The notes under the pieces are model-generated. The model did no database searches. It had not been told where the DNA came from and saw only the letters and a list, made by a program, of their open reading frames with translations. From Bradyrhizobium valentinum (lineage in GTDB: Bacteria; Pseudomonadota; Alphaproteobacteria; Rhizobiales; Xanthobacteraceae): 64,000 nucleotides of DNA. A program made the position numbers and the translations under genes. The stretch lies in the NCBI RefSeq assembly GCF_001440405.1, contig NZ_LLXX01000121.1, positions 13,078-77,077 on the forward strand, in the 5' to 3' direction. Below are positions 26,708 to 36,368 of the stretch, piece after piece (the stretch's first letter is position 1; each line of letters opens with the position of its first letter).

Positions 26708-26814
26708 CAGCTCGGCTTGTCGACGCCGCTCCAGCCATCCTCGTTAATCCTCGCACCGTCGTCTGGGCCATTCCGCATTGGCCTCTTATTAGCCTGCCAC
26801 GCGGGAAGGGGGTT

Positions 26815-26829
26815 ATGCAAATTTTGCAT
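26815..26829. promoter_or_regulatory. Palindromic operator candidate 2 (lysR-dadA region)
   Basis: ATGCAAA-T-TTTGCAT, perfect 7-bp arms, 117 bp upstream of the dehydrogenase ATG, shortly followed by CATGCAG. Fits a LysR recognition dyad. Confidence 0.55.
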
Positions 26830-26945
26830 CATGCAGACTTGGCATCAATGGCAGCCCCCAAGCGCCGTAACCTGGTGAGCGATAAGCCTTCGACCGATCG
26901 GCCCTCGCGCGTCCGATCGGAAGATCACCAGGACGAGACCTGAAA

Positions 26946-28205
26946 ATGAAAATCTGTGTACTTGGCGCCGGCGTCATCGGACTGACGACCGCATGGTGCC
27001 TTGCCGAAGCCGGGCACGACGTCGTCATTGTCGACCGGCATGCTTCCACCGCGAAAGACGCCAGCGCCGCCAATGGCGGCCAGCTCTCTTACGCGTTCGT
27101 GGCGCCGCTGGCGTCGCCGGCGACATTGCTCAAGCTGCCATCGCTATTGCTGTCGCCGGATTCGCCGATGCGCATTCGCGCCGGCCTCGATCCGTCCTTG
27201 ATTTCCTGGGGCGCGCGCTTCCTGCTCGCCTGCCGGCCGGCAGCCGTACGCGAGACCATTGCGGCGCAGCTCGCGCTGGCCGCTTTGAGCCGGGGCGAGC
27301 TGGCGCGGCTGACGCAAACCCTGTGCCTGTCGTTCGGACTGCGGACCGCCGGCAAGCTCGTGATCTACCGCTCGGCAGGGGAATTCAAGGCGGCATGCCG
27401 TGCTGTTGTCGCGTCCGGCGAGGAGGACGGTCAGCAGATCCTGACCGCGGCCGAATGCCTCGCGCTGGAGCCGGCGCTCAGACTAGAGGCAGATAAGCTT
27501 GCCGGCGGCATCTTTACCGCTTCCGAGCAAGTCGGCGATTGCGCCGCGTTCTGCGCGGCGTTGACGGTCTGCCTGAGGCAGCGAAGCAACGTCGAATGGC
27601 TGCTCGATACGCCAATTGTCGGGCCGGTTCGTTCCGGCGGCCGGCTGGCCGCCATCGATACCGGCAAGGGGCAGGTGCAGGCGGACCATTTCGTTTTGTG
27701 CATGGGCGCAGCATCGGGCGCGTTTGCGAGCGCATGCGGGTTTTATCTGCCGATCTATCCGCTCAAGGGCTACAGTATCACCCTGACGCCGACACCGGAT
27801 GCGCACACTATCAGACACAGCGTCACGGACATGGAGCGCAAGCTGGTATTCGCCCCGCTCGCGCGCGGTGGGCGGGCAGCGATAAGGGTTGCCGGCATCG
27901 CCGATCTCGAAAGCGACACGACACTCGATGCCGGACGCGTCGATATACTCCGCCGCGCGTCGGCGGAGCTACTCGGCATCGACGCTGCCGGCGACATCGA
28001 GCCCTGGTGCGGGCTGCGTCCCATGACGCCGGACAGCCGGCCGATCATCGACTGGTCGCCGCTGGACGGGCTGTTCATCAACGCAGGCCACGGCATGCTC
28101 GGCTGGACGCTGGCCTGCGGCAGCGCGCGGCTGGCGGCGGACACGATCGAGCGCAAGCGTCCGGGCACCGAGAGCGGGGCGTTTGCCCTGCGGCGCGCGG
28201 CATAG
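26946..28205 (+). CDS. D-amino-acid dehydrogenase (DadA-like FAD oxidoreductase)
   Basis: 419-residue DAO-superfamily flavoprotein that would oxidatively deaminate D-amino acids and pass electrons to the respiratory chain. The FAD motif MKICVLGAGVIGLTTAWCLA is at the very N-terminus, followed by the second Gly-rich DASAANGGQLSYAF block typical of DadA. The C-terminal flavin site reads GLRPMTPDSRPIIDWSPLDG and INAGHGMLGWTLACGSARLA. Length matches DadA (about 415-435). Divergent from the LysR gene and next to gltIJKL and dat, supporting a D-amino-acid catabolic locus. Other DAO members such as hydroxyproline epimer oxidases are possible. Confidence 0.9.
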   Translation: MKICVLGAGVIGLTTAWCLAEAGHDVVIVDRHASTAKDASAANGGQLSYAFVAPLASPATLLKLPSLLLSPDSPMRIRAGLDPSLISWGARFLLACRPAAVRETIAAQLALAALSRGELARLTQTLCLSFGLRTAGKLVIYRSAGEFKAACRAVVASGEEDGQQILTAAECLALEPALRLEADKLAGGIFTASEQVGDCAAFCAALTVCLRQRSNVEWLLDTPIVGPVRSGGRLAAIDTGKGQVQADHFVLCMGAASGAFASACGFYLPIYPLKGYSITLTPTPDAHTIRHSVTDMERKLVFAPLARGGRAAIRVAGIADLESDTTLDAGRVDILRRASAELLGIDAAGDIEPWCGLRPMTPDSRPIIDWSPLDGLFINAGHGMLGWTLACGSARLAADTIERKRPGTESGAFALRRAA

Positions 28206-28486
28206 CCGCGATAAGCGTTTGCGAACGAATGGAGCCGGCCCATCCGGGCCGGTCCATACCGTATGGCCCCAAACATCCCGCGGCGCAGCGGCAGCCAAAT
28301 TCCGTATCTCGGGATGCCGTGGCAGACCAATTGTCGCAGATGTCATTTCCAGCCGGTTGCGGCGCAGGCGGCGCGAACAGCCCCAGGTCAATAAGCTTTT
28401 CTTCCAGGCCGATTTCAGGGAAGATCAGGCACAGTAAAGAAAAAACGCGCCTCGCCATCAATAGAGGCCGCCGGGGAGGATTTGAT

Positions 28487-29458
28487 ATGGTTCGACGCAG
28501 CCGTCTGACGATCGCTGTCGCTGCCATCGGCATGCTGATATCCGCAGCCGCCGGCGCGCAGGAATATCCCACCAAGCCGATCACGCTGATCGTCCCATGG
28601 CCGGCGGGCGGCTCGACCGACATCTCGATGCGCGCGATTGCCGAAAGCGCTTCCAAGGTGCTTGGACAGCCGATTGCCATCGACAACAAGGCCGGCGGTA
28701 GCGGCACCGTCGGCCCCGCCACCATGGCGGCGGGCGCCAAGCCCGACGGCTACACCATCGCACAGATTCCGATCACCGTGTTCCGCCTGCCCTTGATGCA
28801 GGAAGTCTCGTGGAATCCGGACAAGGACTTCACCTACATCGTTCACCTCACCGGCTATACGTTCGGCGTTACCACCAGCGCCGAGTCGCCCTTCAAAACC
28901 TGGAAGGACGTCGTCGATTACGCCAAGCAGAATCCCGGCAAGGTGACTTATGCGACGCCGGGCGCCGGCACATCGCTGCATATCGGCATGGAGCAGATCG
29001 CGTCCATGGCCGGCATCAAGCTCACCCAGGTGCCCTTCAAGGGCGGTGCGGAAACCAACGCCGCGGTGCTGGGACAGCACACCATGCTCCAGGCGGATTC
29101 AACGGGCTGGCGGCCGCTGGTCGACGCCGGCAAGCTGCGGCTGCTGATGGTGTGGACCGCGGCGCGCTCGCCGAATTATCCCGACGTGCCGACGCTGAAG
29201 GAACTCGGCTATCCCATGGTCTACGACTCGCCGTTCGGCATAGCCGGACCGAAGGGCATGGACCCGAAGATCGTCGCCAAGCTGCATGACGCCTTCAAGA
29301 AGGCGCTGGAAGATCCGGCCGTGATCGCGACGCTGGCCAAATTCGATATGGTGCCCAGTTACAAGAGCACCGAGGACTACAAGAGGTTCGTCGTCGAGGT
29401 CACCGAGTCTGAGCGCAAGGTGGTCGACAAGCTCGGTCTGGCGAAGAAGACGAACTGA
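28487..29458 (+). CDS. tctC: Tripartite tricarboxylate transporter substrate-binding protein
   Basis: 323-residue Bug protein with a Sec leader (MVRRSRLTIAVAAIGMLISA-AAGA). Motifs: YPTKPITLIVPWPAGGSTDI, LGQPIAIDNKAGGSGTVGPA, GAKPDGYTIAQIPITVFRLP, VTYATPGAGTSLHIGMEQIA. GGGGAGGA lies 7 nt before ATG 28487. It is followed by tctB and tctA on the same strand, so this is a complete three-component secondary transporter that takes up an unidentified carboxylate. The proline-Trp variant VPWPAGG in the ligand loop differs from the VPFPAGG of most paralogues here. Confidence 0.95.
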   Translation: MVRRSRLTIAVAAIGMLISAAAGAQEYPTKPITLIVPWPAGGSTDISMRAIAESASKVLGQPIAIDNKAGGSGTVGPATMAAGAKPDGYTIAQIPITVFRLPLMQEVSWNPDKDFTYIVHLTGYTFGVTTSAESPFKTWKDVVDYAKQNPGKVTYATPGAGTSLHIGMEQIASMAGIKLTQVPFKGGAETNAAVLGQHTMLQADSTGWRPLVDAGKLRLLMVWTAARSPNYPDVPTLKELGYPMVYDSPFGIAGPKGMDPKIVAKLHDAFKKALEDPAVIATLAKFDMVPSYKSTEDYKRFVVEVTESERKVVDKLGLAKKTN

Positions 29459-29477
29459 GACTTTCCGCGAGTGATGA

Positions 29478-29616
29478 CGTCATCCTGAGGTGCGCGCTCT
29501 TGCGCGCCTCGAAGGATGGACACGGGCACCGTCGCCCTTCGAGGGCTGCGCTGCGCTCCGCCGCCTCCAGCGACAACGGCGAAGCCGTTGCGCGGGGGTG
29601 ACGGTGGTCTGAGGGT
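29478..29616. repeat. Palindromic repeat, family B variant
   Basis: GTCATCCTGAGGTGCGCGCT...CGCGCCTCGAAGGATGGACA...CCCTTCGAGGGCTGCGC...GCGACAACGGCGAAGCCGTT, diverged from the other family B copies. It fills the tctC-tctB gap and would be transcribed as part of the operon. Confidence 0.65.
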
Positions 29617-29623
29617 GTTACAC

Positions 29624-30109
29624 ATGAATGATCAATCCAACGTCAAAATCCGCCTCAACAATTCCGAGCTGTGGGGTGGGCTGATCGGGCTTGCGCTCGG
29701 TGGTTTTGTGATCTGGTCCGGGCTCAAGTTGAAGCTCGGCACCATCAATGATCCCGGCTCCGGCTTCGTGCTGTTCTATACCGGCATCCTGATGTGCCTG
29801 TTCGCCACCTCGATCATCATCGCCGCGATGACCGAGGGCGGGCCGACGTTTGGCTCGCGATGGGTGAACACGCGCTGGACCAAGCCGCTGCTGGTGATCG
29901 TCTGCCTCGTCGCTTTTTCCTTCGCCCTCAACCCGCTCGGCTTTCTGCTGTCCGCAATTCCGCTGATGTTGCTGCTGCTACGCGTGGTCGATCCGGTCCG
30001 CTGGTCGCTGGCCATTCCGATTGCGCTGCTGGTTCCGCTTGGCATGTGGTGGATCCTCAAACGCCTGCTCCTGATCCAGTTGCCCTCCGGCATCTTCGAA
30101 ATCGGCTGA
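29624..30109 (+). CDS. tctB: Tripartite tricarboxylate transporter TctB family protein
   Basis: 161-residue small membrane subunit with four hydrophobic segments: LWGGLIGLALGGFVIWSGLK, SGFVLFYTGILMCLFATSII, PLLVIVCLVAFSFALNPLGF and SLAIPIALLVPLGMWWILKR. Size and topology are those of TctB, which partners TctA in the inner membrane. It begins after a palindromic repeat in the operon and ends 7 bp before tctA. ATG 29624 is chosen; a second ATG two codons later is possible. Confidence 0.93.
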   Translation: MNDQSNVKIRLNNSELWGGLIGLALGGFVIWSGLKLKLGTINDPGSGFVLFYTGILMCLFATSIIIAAMTEGGPTFGSRWVNTRWTKPLLVIVCLVAFSFALNPLGFLLSAIPLMLLLLRVVDPVRWSLAIPIALLVPLGMWWILKRLLLIQLPSGIFEIG

Positions 30110-30116
30110 TCGCACC

Positions 30117-31625
30117 ATGGACACACTCGTCAATGTCGCCCATGGCCTCGGCGTCGCGCTTCAACCCGTCAACCTGATCTACTGCTTCATCGGCGTGTTC
30201 ATCGGTACGCTGGTCGGCGTGCTGCCCGGCATCGGTCCGATCTCGGCGATGTCGCTGCTATTGCCGATCACGCTGTCGGGAACGCCGGAATCCGGCATTA
30301 TCATGATGGCCGGCATCTATTACGGCTCGATGTATGGCGGCTCGACCACATCGATATTGGTCAACATTCCCGGCGAGGCCGCCTCCGTTGTCACCTGCAT
30401 CGACGGCCACCAGATGGCCAAGCAGGGCCGCGCCGGCCCGGCGCTCGGCATCTCCGCCTTCGGTTCGTTCTTCGCCGGTACTTTCGCGCTGATCGCGCTG
30501 ATGCTGGTGGCACCGAAACTCGCCAGCGTCGCGATCGCGTTCGGACCAGCCGAATATTTCAGCCTGATGGTGCTCGGGCTCGTGGTGCTGACCTTCCTGA
30601 CGCAGGGCTCGATGGCGAAGGCATTGTTGATGGCCTGCATCGGCGTCGTGCTCGGCGTGGTCGGGCTCGACAGCATCACCGCGCAACCGCGCCTGACCTT
30701 CGGCCGGATCGAGTTGATCGACGGCATCGGCCTCGTCCCCGTGGTCATGGGTCTGTTCGGCGTCGCCGAAGTGCTGCTCAATACCGAGCAGGTCATCAAA
30801 CGCGACGTCATCAACACCAAGATCACGCACCTGCTTCCAAGCAGGGAGGACTGGAAAGCCAGCGCCGGCCCGATGTCGCGCGGAACGGTCCTTGGATTTT
30901 TCCTCGGCACCCTGCCCGGCGGCGGCGCGGTGATCTCCTCGTTCGCGTCCTATGCGCTCGAGAAGCGGCTGTCCAAAACGCCGGAACGGTTCGGCCATGG
31001 CGCGATCGAGGGCGTCGCCGGTCCCGAAGCCGCCAACAACGCGGCGGCCGGCGGCGCCTTCATTCCACTGATGACGCTCGGCATTCCGCCGAATGTGGTG
31101 ATGGCGCTGTTGCTCGGCGCCTTCGTCATTCACGGCCTACAGCCCGGTCCGTTGATGATCACGCAGAACCCCGGCCTGTTCTGGGGCATCGTCGCCAGCA
31201 TGTATATCGGCAATCTGATGCTACTGGTGCTCAACCTGCCGATGATCGGGATGTGGGTTCAGCTTCTCAAGCTGCCCTACAACATCCTGTTTCCGCTGAT
31301 CATCCTGTTCACCATCATCGGCGTCTATTGCTCCAGCAACAACGTGTTCGACGTCTACGTGATGATCGCATTCGGCGTGATCGGCTATTTCATGCGCAAG
31401 CTTGGCTACGAGCCGGCGCCGCTGGTGCTGGCTTTCGTGCTGGGGCCGATGCTGGAGAACAATCTGCGCAAGTCGCTGATCCTGTCGCAGGGCGATCTCA
31501 TGACCTTCGTGCAGCGGCCGATCTCGGCTATCTGCCTGGCGTTTGCCTTCGTGCTGCTCGTCGCGCCGCTGCTACCGGCGCTGCGCAAGAAGCGCGAACT
31601 GGTCGCGCTGGACGAAGAGGTGTGA
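30117..31625 (+). CDS. tctA: Tripartite tricarboxylate transporter permease TctA
   Basis: 502 residues with about 11-12 membrane segments. TctA hallmarks: [60 protein letters not shown], and later [60 protein letters not shown]. It is the large channel subunit that moves the ligand brought by TctC, driven by an ion gradient. The two inverted halves each keep the Gly/Pro-rich re-entrant motif. Its stop lies 7 bp from the convergent peptidase gene. Confidence 0.96.
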   Translation: MDTLVNVAHGLGVALQPVNLIYCFIGVFIGTLVGVLPGIGPISAMSLLLPITLSGTPESGIIMMAGIYYGSMYGGSTTSILVNIPGEAASVVTCIDGHQMAKQGRAGPALGISAFGSFFAGTFALIALMLVAPKLASVAIAFGPAEYFSLMVLGLVVLTFLTQGSMAKALLMACIGVVLGVVGLDSITAQPRLTFGRIELIDGIGLVPVVMGLFGVAEVLLNTEQVIKRDVINTKITHLLPSREDWKASAGPMSRGTVLGFFLGTLPGGGAVISSFASYALEKRLSKTPERFGHGAIEGVAGPEAANNAAAGGAFIPLMTLGIPPNVVMALLLGAFVIHGLQPGPLMITQNPGLFWGIVASMYIGNLMLLVLNLPMIGMWVQLLKLPYNILFPLIILFTIIGVYCSSNNVFDVYVMIAFGVIGYFMRKLGYEPAPLVLAFVLGPMLENNLRKSLILSQGDLMTFVQRPISAICLAFAFVLLVAPLLPALRKKRELVALDEEV

Positions 31626-31632
31626 GCCGCAG

Positions 31633-33018
31633 CTAAAACGCCCACTTCATCTCGCCGAGATCCCAGAACAACCCTGCCATGATGGCAAGCGCCTCTTCGG
31701 TCACGGGCAGAAGAATATGTTCGTCCGGCGCATGCTGCGAGCAGCCGGGATAGGAATGCGGCACCCAGATCGTCGGTAGCCCCAGCCCATCGGCAAACAC
31801 GTCGTTGGGCAGCGAGCCGCCGAAATTCGGCAGGATCGCAGGCGCCTTGCCCGTGGTCTTCAGGATCGAGTCCGCCGTCCAGTTCACCCAGGGACTGTCG
31901 ACGTCGGTGCGCGAGGCGGCGAAGCGCTGCGCGCCGCTGACCTCCACCATCGGAAAACCGTTGGCATGCAAATGCGTACGCACGGCGTCGACGACCTCTT
32001 CATATCGGGTGCCGACGACGAAGCGAAGCTGCAGCACGGCATTGGCGTGTCCGGGAATGGCGTTGGCCGGCTTCTCGATATTGCCTGATGACATCGCCAG
32101 CACCTCCAGCGTGTTCCAGGCAAACAGCCGCTCCGCCGGCGATAATCCCTCCTCGCCCCAGCCGGGCGCCAGCGCCGGTTCGTCCGCGGTCGGCTCGATC
32201 TTTACATCCGCAAGCGCCGCGCGTACGGCGTTCGAAATCCGCGGCGGCCTGAGCGCGTCGAGTTTCATCCGCCCCTTGCCGTCGACAAGGCTCGCAATGG
32301 CGTTGGCAAGGATCGTCGCGGGGTTGGCAAGTACCCCGCCCCAATTGCCGGAATGGTGCCCGCCCTCGCGTAAGTTGACATCGAGATGGATGCGGTTGCC
32401 GCCGCGGCAGCCGAGGAAGATGGTGGGCCGGTCGGCCGAAAGCCGCGGCCCGTCCGAGGCCAGGAATAGATCGGCCTTCAGCTCCTCGCGATGAGCCTCG
32501 CACACCTGCCGCAGATCGGGCGAGCCGATCTCCTCGCCGGTCTCGACGATGAACTTGGCATTGAAACCGAGCTTGCCACCGCGGGTCTGGCGCACCGCGC
32601 GCAGCGCCGAGATGTTGATGCTGTGCTGCCCCTTGTTGTCGGCCGTACCGCGGCCGTAGACGCGGTCACCTCTTATCGTGGTCTTCCAGGGATCGAGGTT
32701 GTCGCGCCACTCGCCGACCATGCCGTCGACGACGTCGCCGTGGCCGTAAGTGAGCACGGTCGGCCGTGCAGGATCCTCAATATACTCGGCCACCAGATAG
32801 GGACCTCCACCGATCGGCGACTCGATCAGTCGGGTCTTGAAATCGAGTTCGGCCAGCGCGGGCTCGAGATTCTCAGTAAGATATGCGCGCAGCGCATCGC
32901 CACGGCCGGAACTCTGGCTTTCGGTCTGGTAGCCGACCCGTTGATCAAGTTCGCGAAGGAATTCGCCCGACCGGAAGTGCTCGCGCACCCGCGCAATTGC
33001 GTCGGCTCTCTCAGCCAT
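31633..33018 (-). CDS. M20-family metallopeptidase/amidohydrolase
   Basis: 461 residues, zinc-dependent, cytosolic. The first ligand block VLTYGHGDVVDGMVGEWRDN carries His and Asp; YGRGTADNKGQHSINISALR gives the bridging Asp; FIVETGEEIGSPDLRQVCEA has the catalytic Glu pair; the closing IWVPHSYPGCSQHAPDEHIL provides the last His. A dimerisation lid with GGHHSGNWGGVLANP sits between. It resembles ArgE/DapE-like dipeptidases acting on peptides or N-acylated amino acids. AAGGAAAAATTC precedes the ATG. Convergent with tctA, divergent from a flavin monooxygenase gene; possible functional link with either. Confidence 0.93.
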   Translation of the reverse strand: MAERADAIARVREHFRSGEFLRELDQRVGYQTESQSSGRGDALRAYLTENLEPALAELDFKTRLIESPIGGGPYLVAEYIEDPARPTVLTYGHGDVVDGMVGEWRDNLDPWKTTIRGDRVYGRGTADNKGQHSINISALRAVRQTRGGKLGFNAKFIVETGEEIGSPDLRQVCEAHREELKADLFLASDGPRLSADRPTIFLGCRGGNRIHLDVNLREGGHHSGNWGGVLANPATILANAIASLVDGKGRMKLDALRPPRISNAVRAALADVKIEPTADEPALAPGWGEEGLSPAERLFAWNTLEVLAMSSGNIEKPANAIPGHANAVLQLRFVVGTRYEEVVDAVRTHLHANGFPMVEVSGAQRFAASRTDVDSPWVNWTADSILKTTGKAPAILPNFGGSLPNDVFADGLGLPTIWVPHSYPGCSQHAPDEHILLPVTEEALAIMAGLFWDLGEMKWAF

Positions 33019-33160
33019 GAATTTTTCCTTTCGCTGGGCTTTATCGATGCAGCTATTCTGCCAGCCTAATTATCGGGATACGCTGCCTGCCGGAAGTGGC
33101 ACGATCGCGCGGAGCTCTGCTAAAATGCAATAGCCATGCCACCATTGGAAGGCGCCAATC

Positions 33161-34549
33161 ATGACAAAGCAAATCCGGCTCAATGCCTTCGCCATGAACT
33201 GCGTGGCGCATCAATCGCCGGGGCTCTGGACCCATCCGCGCGACCGCACTCTCGGCTACAACCGACTGCCCTATTGGCTCGATCTGGCGAAAACGCTGGA
33301 GCGTGGCCGGTTCGACGGACTGTTTCTCGCCGACGTGCTCGGCGTCTATGACGTGTTCGGCAGCAGCCCGGACGCCGCGCTGCGCAACGCCGCACAGACG
33401 CCGGCCAACGAGCCGCTGATGCTGATTCCGGCGATGGCGGCGGTCACGCAAAATCTCGGCTTCGGCGTCACCAGCAATCTCTCGTTCGAGCCGCCCTATC
33501 CGTTTGCGCGGAGAATGTCGACGCTCGATCACCTGACCGAGGGCCGCATCGGCTGGAACGTGGTGACCGGCTATCTCGACAGCGCGGCCCGCGGCGCCGG
33601 CAAGGACAGGCAGGCCGCGCATGACGACCGCTACGATATCGCCGATGAATATATGGAGCTGGTCTACAAGCTCTGGGAAGGAAGCTGGGAGGACGACGCC
33701 GTGCTGCGCGACCGCACGCGCGGCATTTTCGCCGATCCTTCCAAGGTGCATCGCATTGAGCATGAAGGGACCAACTACAGGCTCAGCGCGATCCACCTGA
33801 GCGAGCCGTCGCCGCAGCGCACGCCGGTGCTGTACCAGGCCGGCACCTCGCCGCGCGGACGGCAGTTCGCGGCGCAACACGCCGAATGCGTGTTCATGTC
33901 GGGCCCGTCGGCCAAGATCATCGGGCCACGCGTGGCGGCGATCCGCGCGCTGGCGAAGGAAATCGGCCGCAACCCGGCCGAGATCCTGATGTTCTCCATG
34001 ATGACGATCATTCTCGGCCGCACCGAGGCCGAGGCGAAAGCAAAATACGCCGACTATCGCGCGCACATCGCCCCCGAGGGCGCGCTGGCCTTGATGTCGG
34101 GCTGGATGGGTGTCGATTTCTCGAGCTACGACCTCGACCAGCAGGTGCGCCACATCCAGAACGATGCCGGTCGCACCGCCCTCGACAACGTCACGCGTGC
34201 CGATCCTGATAGGGTCTGGACCGTGCGCGAGGTCGTCGAGCATGTCGGCATCGGCGGCGCCGGCCCCGTCGTGGTCGGCACGCCCGAAAAGGTCGCCGAC
34301 GATATCGAGGCCTGGTTCGAAGAGACCGATGTCGACGGCCTCAACGTTGCGTTCGCCACCTCACCCGGCGATTTCGAGGACATCGCCGATATGCTGGTGC
34401 CCGAACTGACGACGCGGGGGCGGTACAAGAGCGAGTATGCAGAGGGGACGCTGCGAGAGAAGCTGTTCGGCAAGGGCCGAGCGCAGCTGACTGAGCAGCA
34501 TCCGGCGAGCCGGTATCGCCCGCACCGTGCGGCGAAGGCGGCGGAATAA
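33161..34549 (+). CDS. LLM-class flavin-dependent monooxygenase (NtaA/SnaA/DszA type)
   Basis: 462 residues, paralogous in family to the enzyme at 15.4 kb but clearly diverged. Motifs: IRLNAFAMNCVAHQSPGLWT, YWLDLAKTLERGRFDGLFLA, STLDHLTEGRIGWNVVTGYL-DSAARG, VLYQAGTSPRGRQFAAQHAE and MVPEL-like closing DIADMLVPELTTRGRYKSEY. FMNH2-dependent, needing a reductase elsewhere. It would oxidise an N- or S-containing compound. Divergent from the M20 gene with 142 bp between; followed by a family B repeat. Confidence 0.93.
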   Translation: MTKQIRLNAFAMNCVAHQSPGLWTHPRDRTLGYNRLPYWLDLAKTLERGRFDGLFLADVLGVYDVFGSSPDAALRNAAQTPANEPLMLIPAMAAVTQNLGFGVTSNLSFEPPYPFARRMSTLDHLTEGRIGWNVVTGYLDSAARGAGKDRQAAHDDRYDIADEYMELVYKLWEGSWEDDAVLRDRTRGIFADPSKVHRIEHEGTNYRLSAIHLSEPSPQRTPVLYQAGTSPRGRQFAAQHAECVFMSGPSAKIIGPRVAAIRALAKEIGRNPAEILMFSMMTIILGRTEAEAKAKYADYRAHIAPEGALALMSGWMGVDFSSYDLDQQVRHIQNDAGRTALDNVTRADPDRVWTVREVVEHVGIGGAGPVVVGTPEKVADDIEAWFEETDVDGLNVAFATSPGDFEDIADMLVPELTTRGRYKSEYAEGTLREKLFGKGRAQLTEQHPASRYRPHRAAKAAE

Positions 34550-34566
34550 TCGCACACTCATGGTTC

Positions 34567-34670
34567 CGTCATCCTGAGGCGCTCGCGCAGCGAGCCTCGA
34601 AGGATGAACGGCCACCAGCCGAGCTGTCGCCCTTCGAGACGGCCGCGTTGCGGCCTCCTCAGGGTGACGG
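34567..34670. repeat. Palindromic repeat, family B
   Basis: CGTCATCCTGAGGCGCTCGC...GCCTCGAAGGATGAACGGCC...CCCTTCGAGACGGCCGCG...GCCTCCTCAGGGTGACGG, between two convergent genes. Confidence 0.8.
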
Positions 34671-34703
34671 GAGAGAGATCGGGCCGATACCGTCAATCGC
34701 GTC

Positions 34704-36368
34704 TCAATTCACCGAATTGCTCACCACGACCTCGATCAGTTTTGCTCCTGGCCGGCTGAATGCGGAGGACAAGACCGATTTGAGCTGGCCGGGATCGGTT
34801 ACCTTCGTCGCTTCCAATCCGAGCGATTTCGCAAGACTGGTGAAATCCACCGGCGGATCGATGAAGTCCATGCCGACATAGTGATCGTCGCCATGGAAGG
34901 CGAGCAGCCGCTGCTTGATGATGCGATAGCCGCCATTGTTGACGATGACGAAGGTCAGCGGCAGCTTGTGGTTGGCCGCCGTCCACAGCGACTGGATCGA
35001 ATACATAGAGCTGCCGTCGCCGGAGTAACACACGACGGGCCGCTCCGGATTGGCGAGGCTGACGCCGACGGAAGCCGGCAATCCCCAGCCGATGCCGCCC
35101 GAGGCCAGCGCGTGATAGCCGTAGCGGTCGCGATGCGGGCGCAGCGCGATGATTTGCCGTGACGACGTCAGCCCCTCATCGACCAGGATCGCATTGTCGG
35201 GCATTGCCTCGACCACCTGCAATGCCAGCCAGTCGGGATCGATCGGCGAGGTGTTGGCGTGCTTCGAAATTTGCTCGATCAGCGGCTGGCGCCGCACCGT
35301 CCAATTCTTCGACGCCAGCGCGTCCAATCCCTGTCTTGCGCGCGCTTGAAGCGCGCTGCCGCCGGCAGCCTGCAGCGCCGGGACCAGCGCGCGCAGGGCT
35401 TCCCTCACGTCAGCTTTGAGCGCGATCTCGGCGCTGTAATTCTTGGCGAGATCCCAATCGACCAGGCCGACCTGCACGATCGAAAGCCCGTCCGGCAGCG
35501 GATCGGTCTCGCTGTAAACCGACATCCGCAAGGGATCGCCACCGAGCGCAATGATGAGATCGTAGGGTGACAGCGTGTCGCGCGCGATCTTCTGGATGCG
35601 CGCCAGCGCTCCCATGAAACACGGGCTTTCCGACAGGAAATGCGCGCCATAGGGCGTCGACGACTGATACGCCGGGCAGCCCAGCGTTTCCGCCAGTTGC
35701 GCCGCCTCCTGCAAGGCGTCGCTTTTGACGATCTCGTCGCCGACGATGATCACCGGCCGCTCCGCCTTGAGGATGCGCGCGGTGAGCGCCTGCAGCGATT
35801 CGTCCGACGGTTTGACGCGGGTATCGACCCGGGTCGACCGGCCGAGCTCGATGCCGGCCTCGGAATTGAGAATGTCGCCCGGCAGCGAGATGAACACTGG
35901 TCCCGTGGGCGGCGTGGTCGCGATCTTGGCGGCGCGGCGCACAATCCGCGGCAGATCCTCCAGCCGCGTCACCTCGACCGCCCATTTCACCAAGGGCTCC
36001 GCCATCCGCACCAGCGGGCCGTAGAGCACCGGCTCGGTGAGGCCGTGGCCCTGCTCCTGCTGGCCGGCGGTCAGGATCAGGGGCGTGCCGGTAAAACTCG
36101 CATTGTAAAGTGAGCCCATGGCGTTGCCGAGGCCGGGCGCGACATGAACGTTGCATGCGACGAGCTTGCCCGAGGCGCGGCTGAAACCGTCGGCCATGGC
36201 GACGACGAGGCTCTCCTGCATCGCCATCACATAGGTGAGGTCCGGATGGTCTTTCAGCGCGTGCATGATCGGCAGTTCGGTGGTGCCGGGATTGCCGAAC
36301 AGATGCGTAACGCCCTCGTCCTTCAGCAGCGCCAGGAATGCCGAACGGCCGGTGATCTTGTTCTTCAT
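34704..36368 (-). CDS. Thiamine-diphosphate-dependent enzyme (benzoylformate decarboxylase/acetolactate synthase-like)
   Basis: 554 residues with the three-domain ThDP decarboxylase layout. The catalytic Glu is in HLFGNPGTTELPIMHAL, the PYR domain continues MQESLVVAMADGFSRASGKL, and the central domain has ERPVIIVGDEIVKSDALQEA. The cofactor motif GDGSS...NN spans VCYSGDGSSMYSIQSLWTAA-NHKLPLTFVIVNNGGYRIIK. FGNPGTTELP and the NN-GGY pattern place it with benzoylformate/phenylglyoxylate-type decarboxylases rather than anabolic acetolactate synthases (no regulatory subunit nearby). GCGGGAGGAAAA directly before the ATG at 36368 fixes the start. Monocistronic; substrate unknown. Confidence 0.92.
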   Translation of the reverse strand: MKNKITGRSAFLALLKDEGVTHLFGNPGTTELPIMHALKDHPDLTYVMAMQESLVVAMADGFSRASGKLVACNVHVAPGLGNAMGSLYNASFTGTPLILTAGQQEQGHGLTEPVLYGPLVRMAEPLVKWAVEVTRLEDLPRIVRRAAKIATTPPTGPVFISLPGDILNSEAGIELGRSTRVDTRVKPSDESLQALTARILKAERPVIIVGDEIVKSDALQEAAQLAETLGCPAYQSSTPYGAHFLSESPCFMGALARIQKIARDTLSPYDLIIALGGDPLRMSVYSETDPLPDGLSIVQVGLVDWDLAKNYSAEIALKADVREALRALVPALQAAGGSALQARARQGLDALASKNWTVRRQPLIEQISKHANTSPIDPDWLALQVVEAMPDNAILVDEGLTSSRQIIALRPHRDRYGYHALASGGIGWGLPASVGVSLANPERPVVCYSGDGSSMYSIQSLWTAANHKLPLTFVIVNNGGYRIIKQRLLAFHGDDHYVGMDFIDPPVDFTSLAKSLGLEATKVTDPGQLKSVLSSAFSRPGAKLIEVVVSNSVN

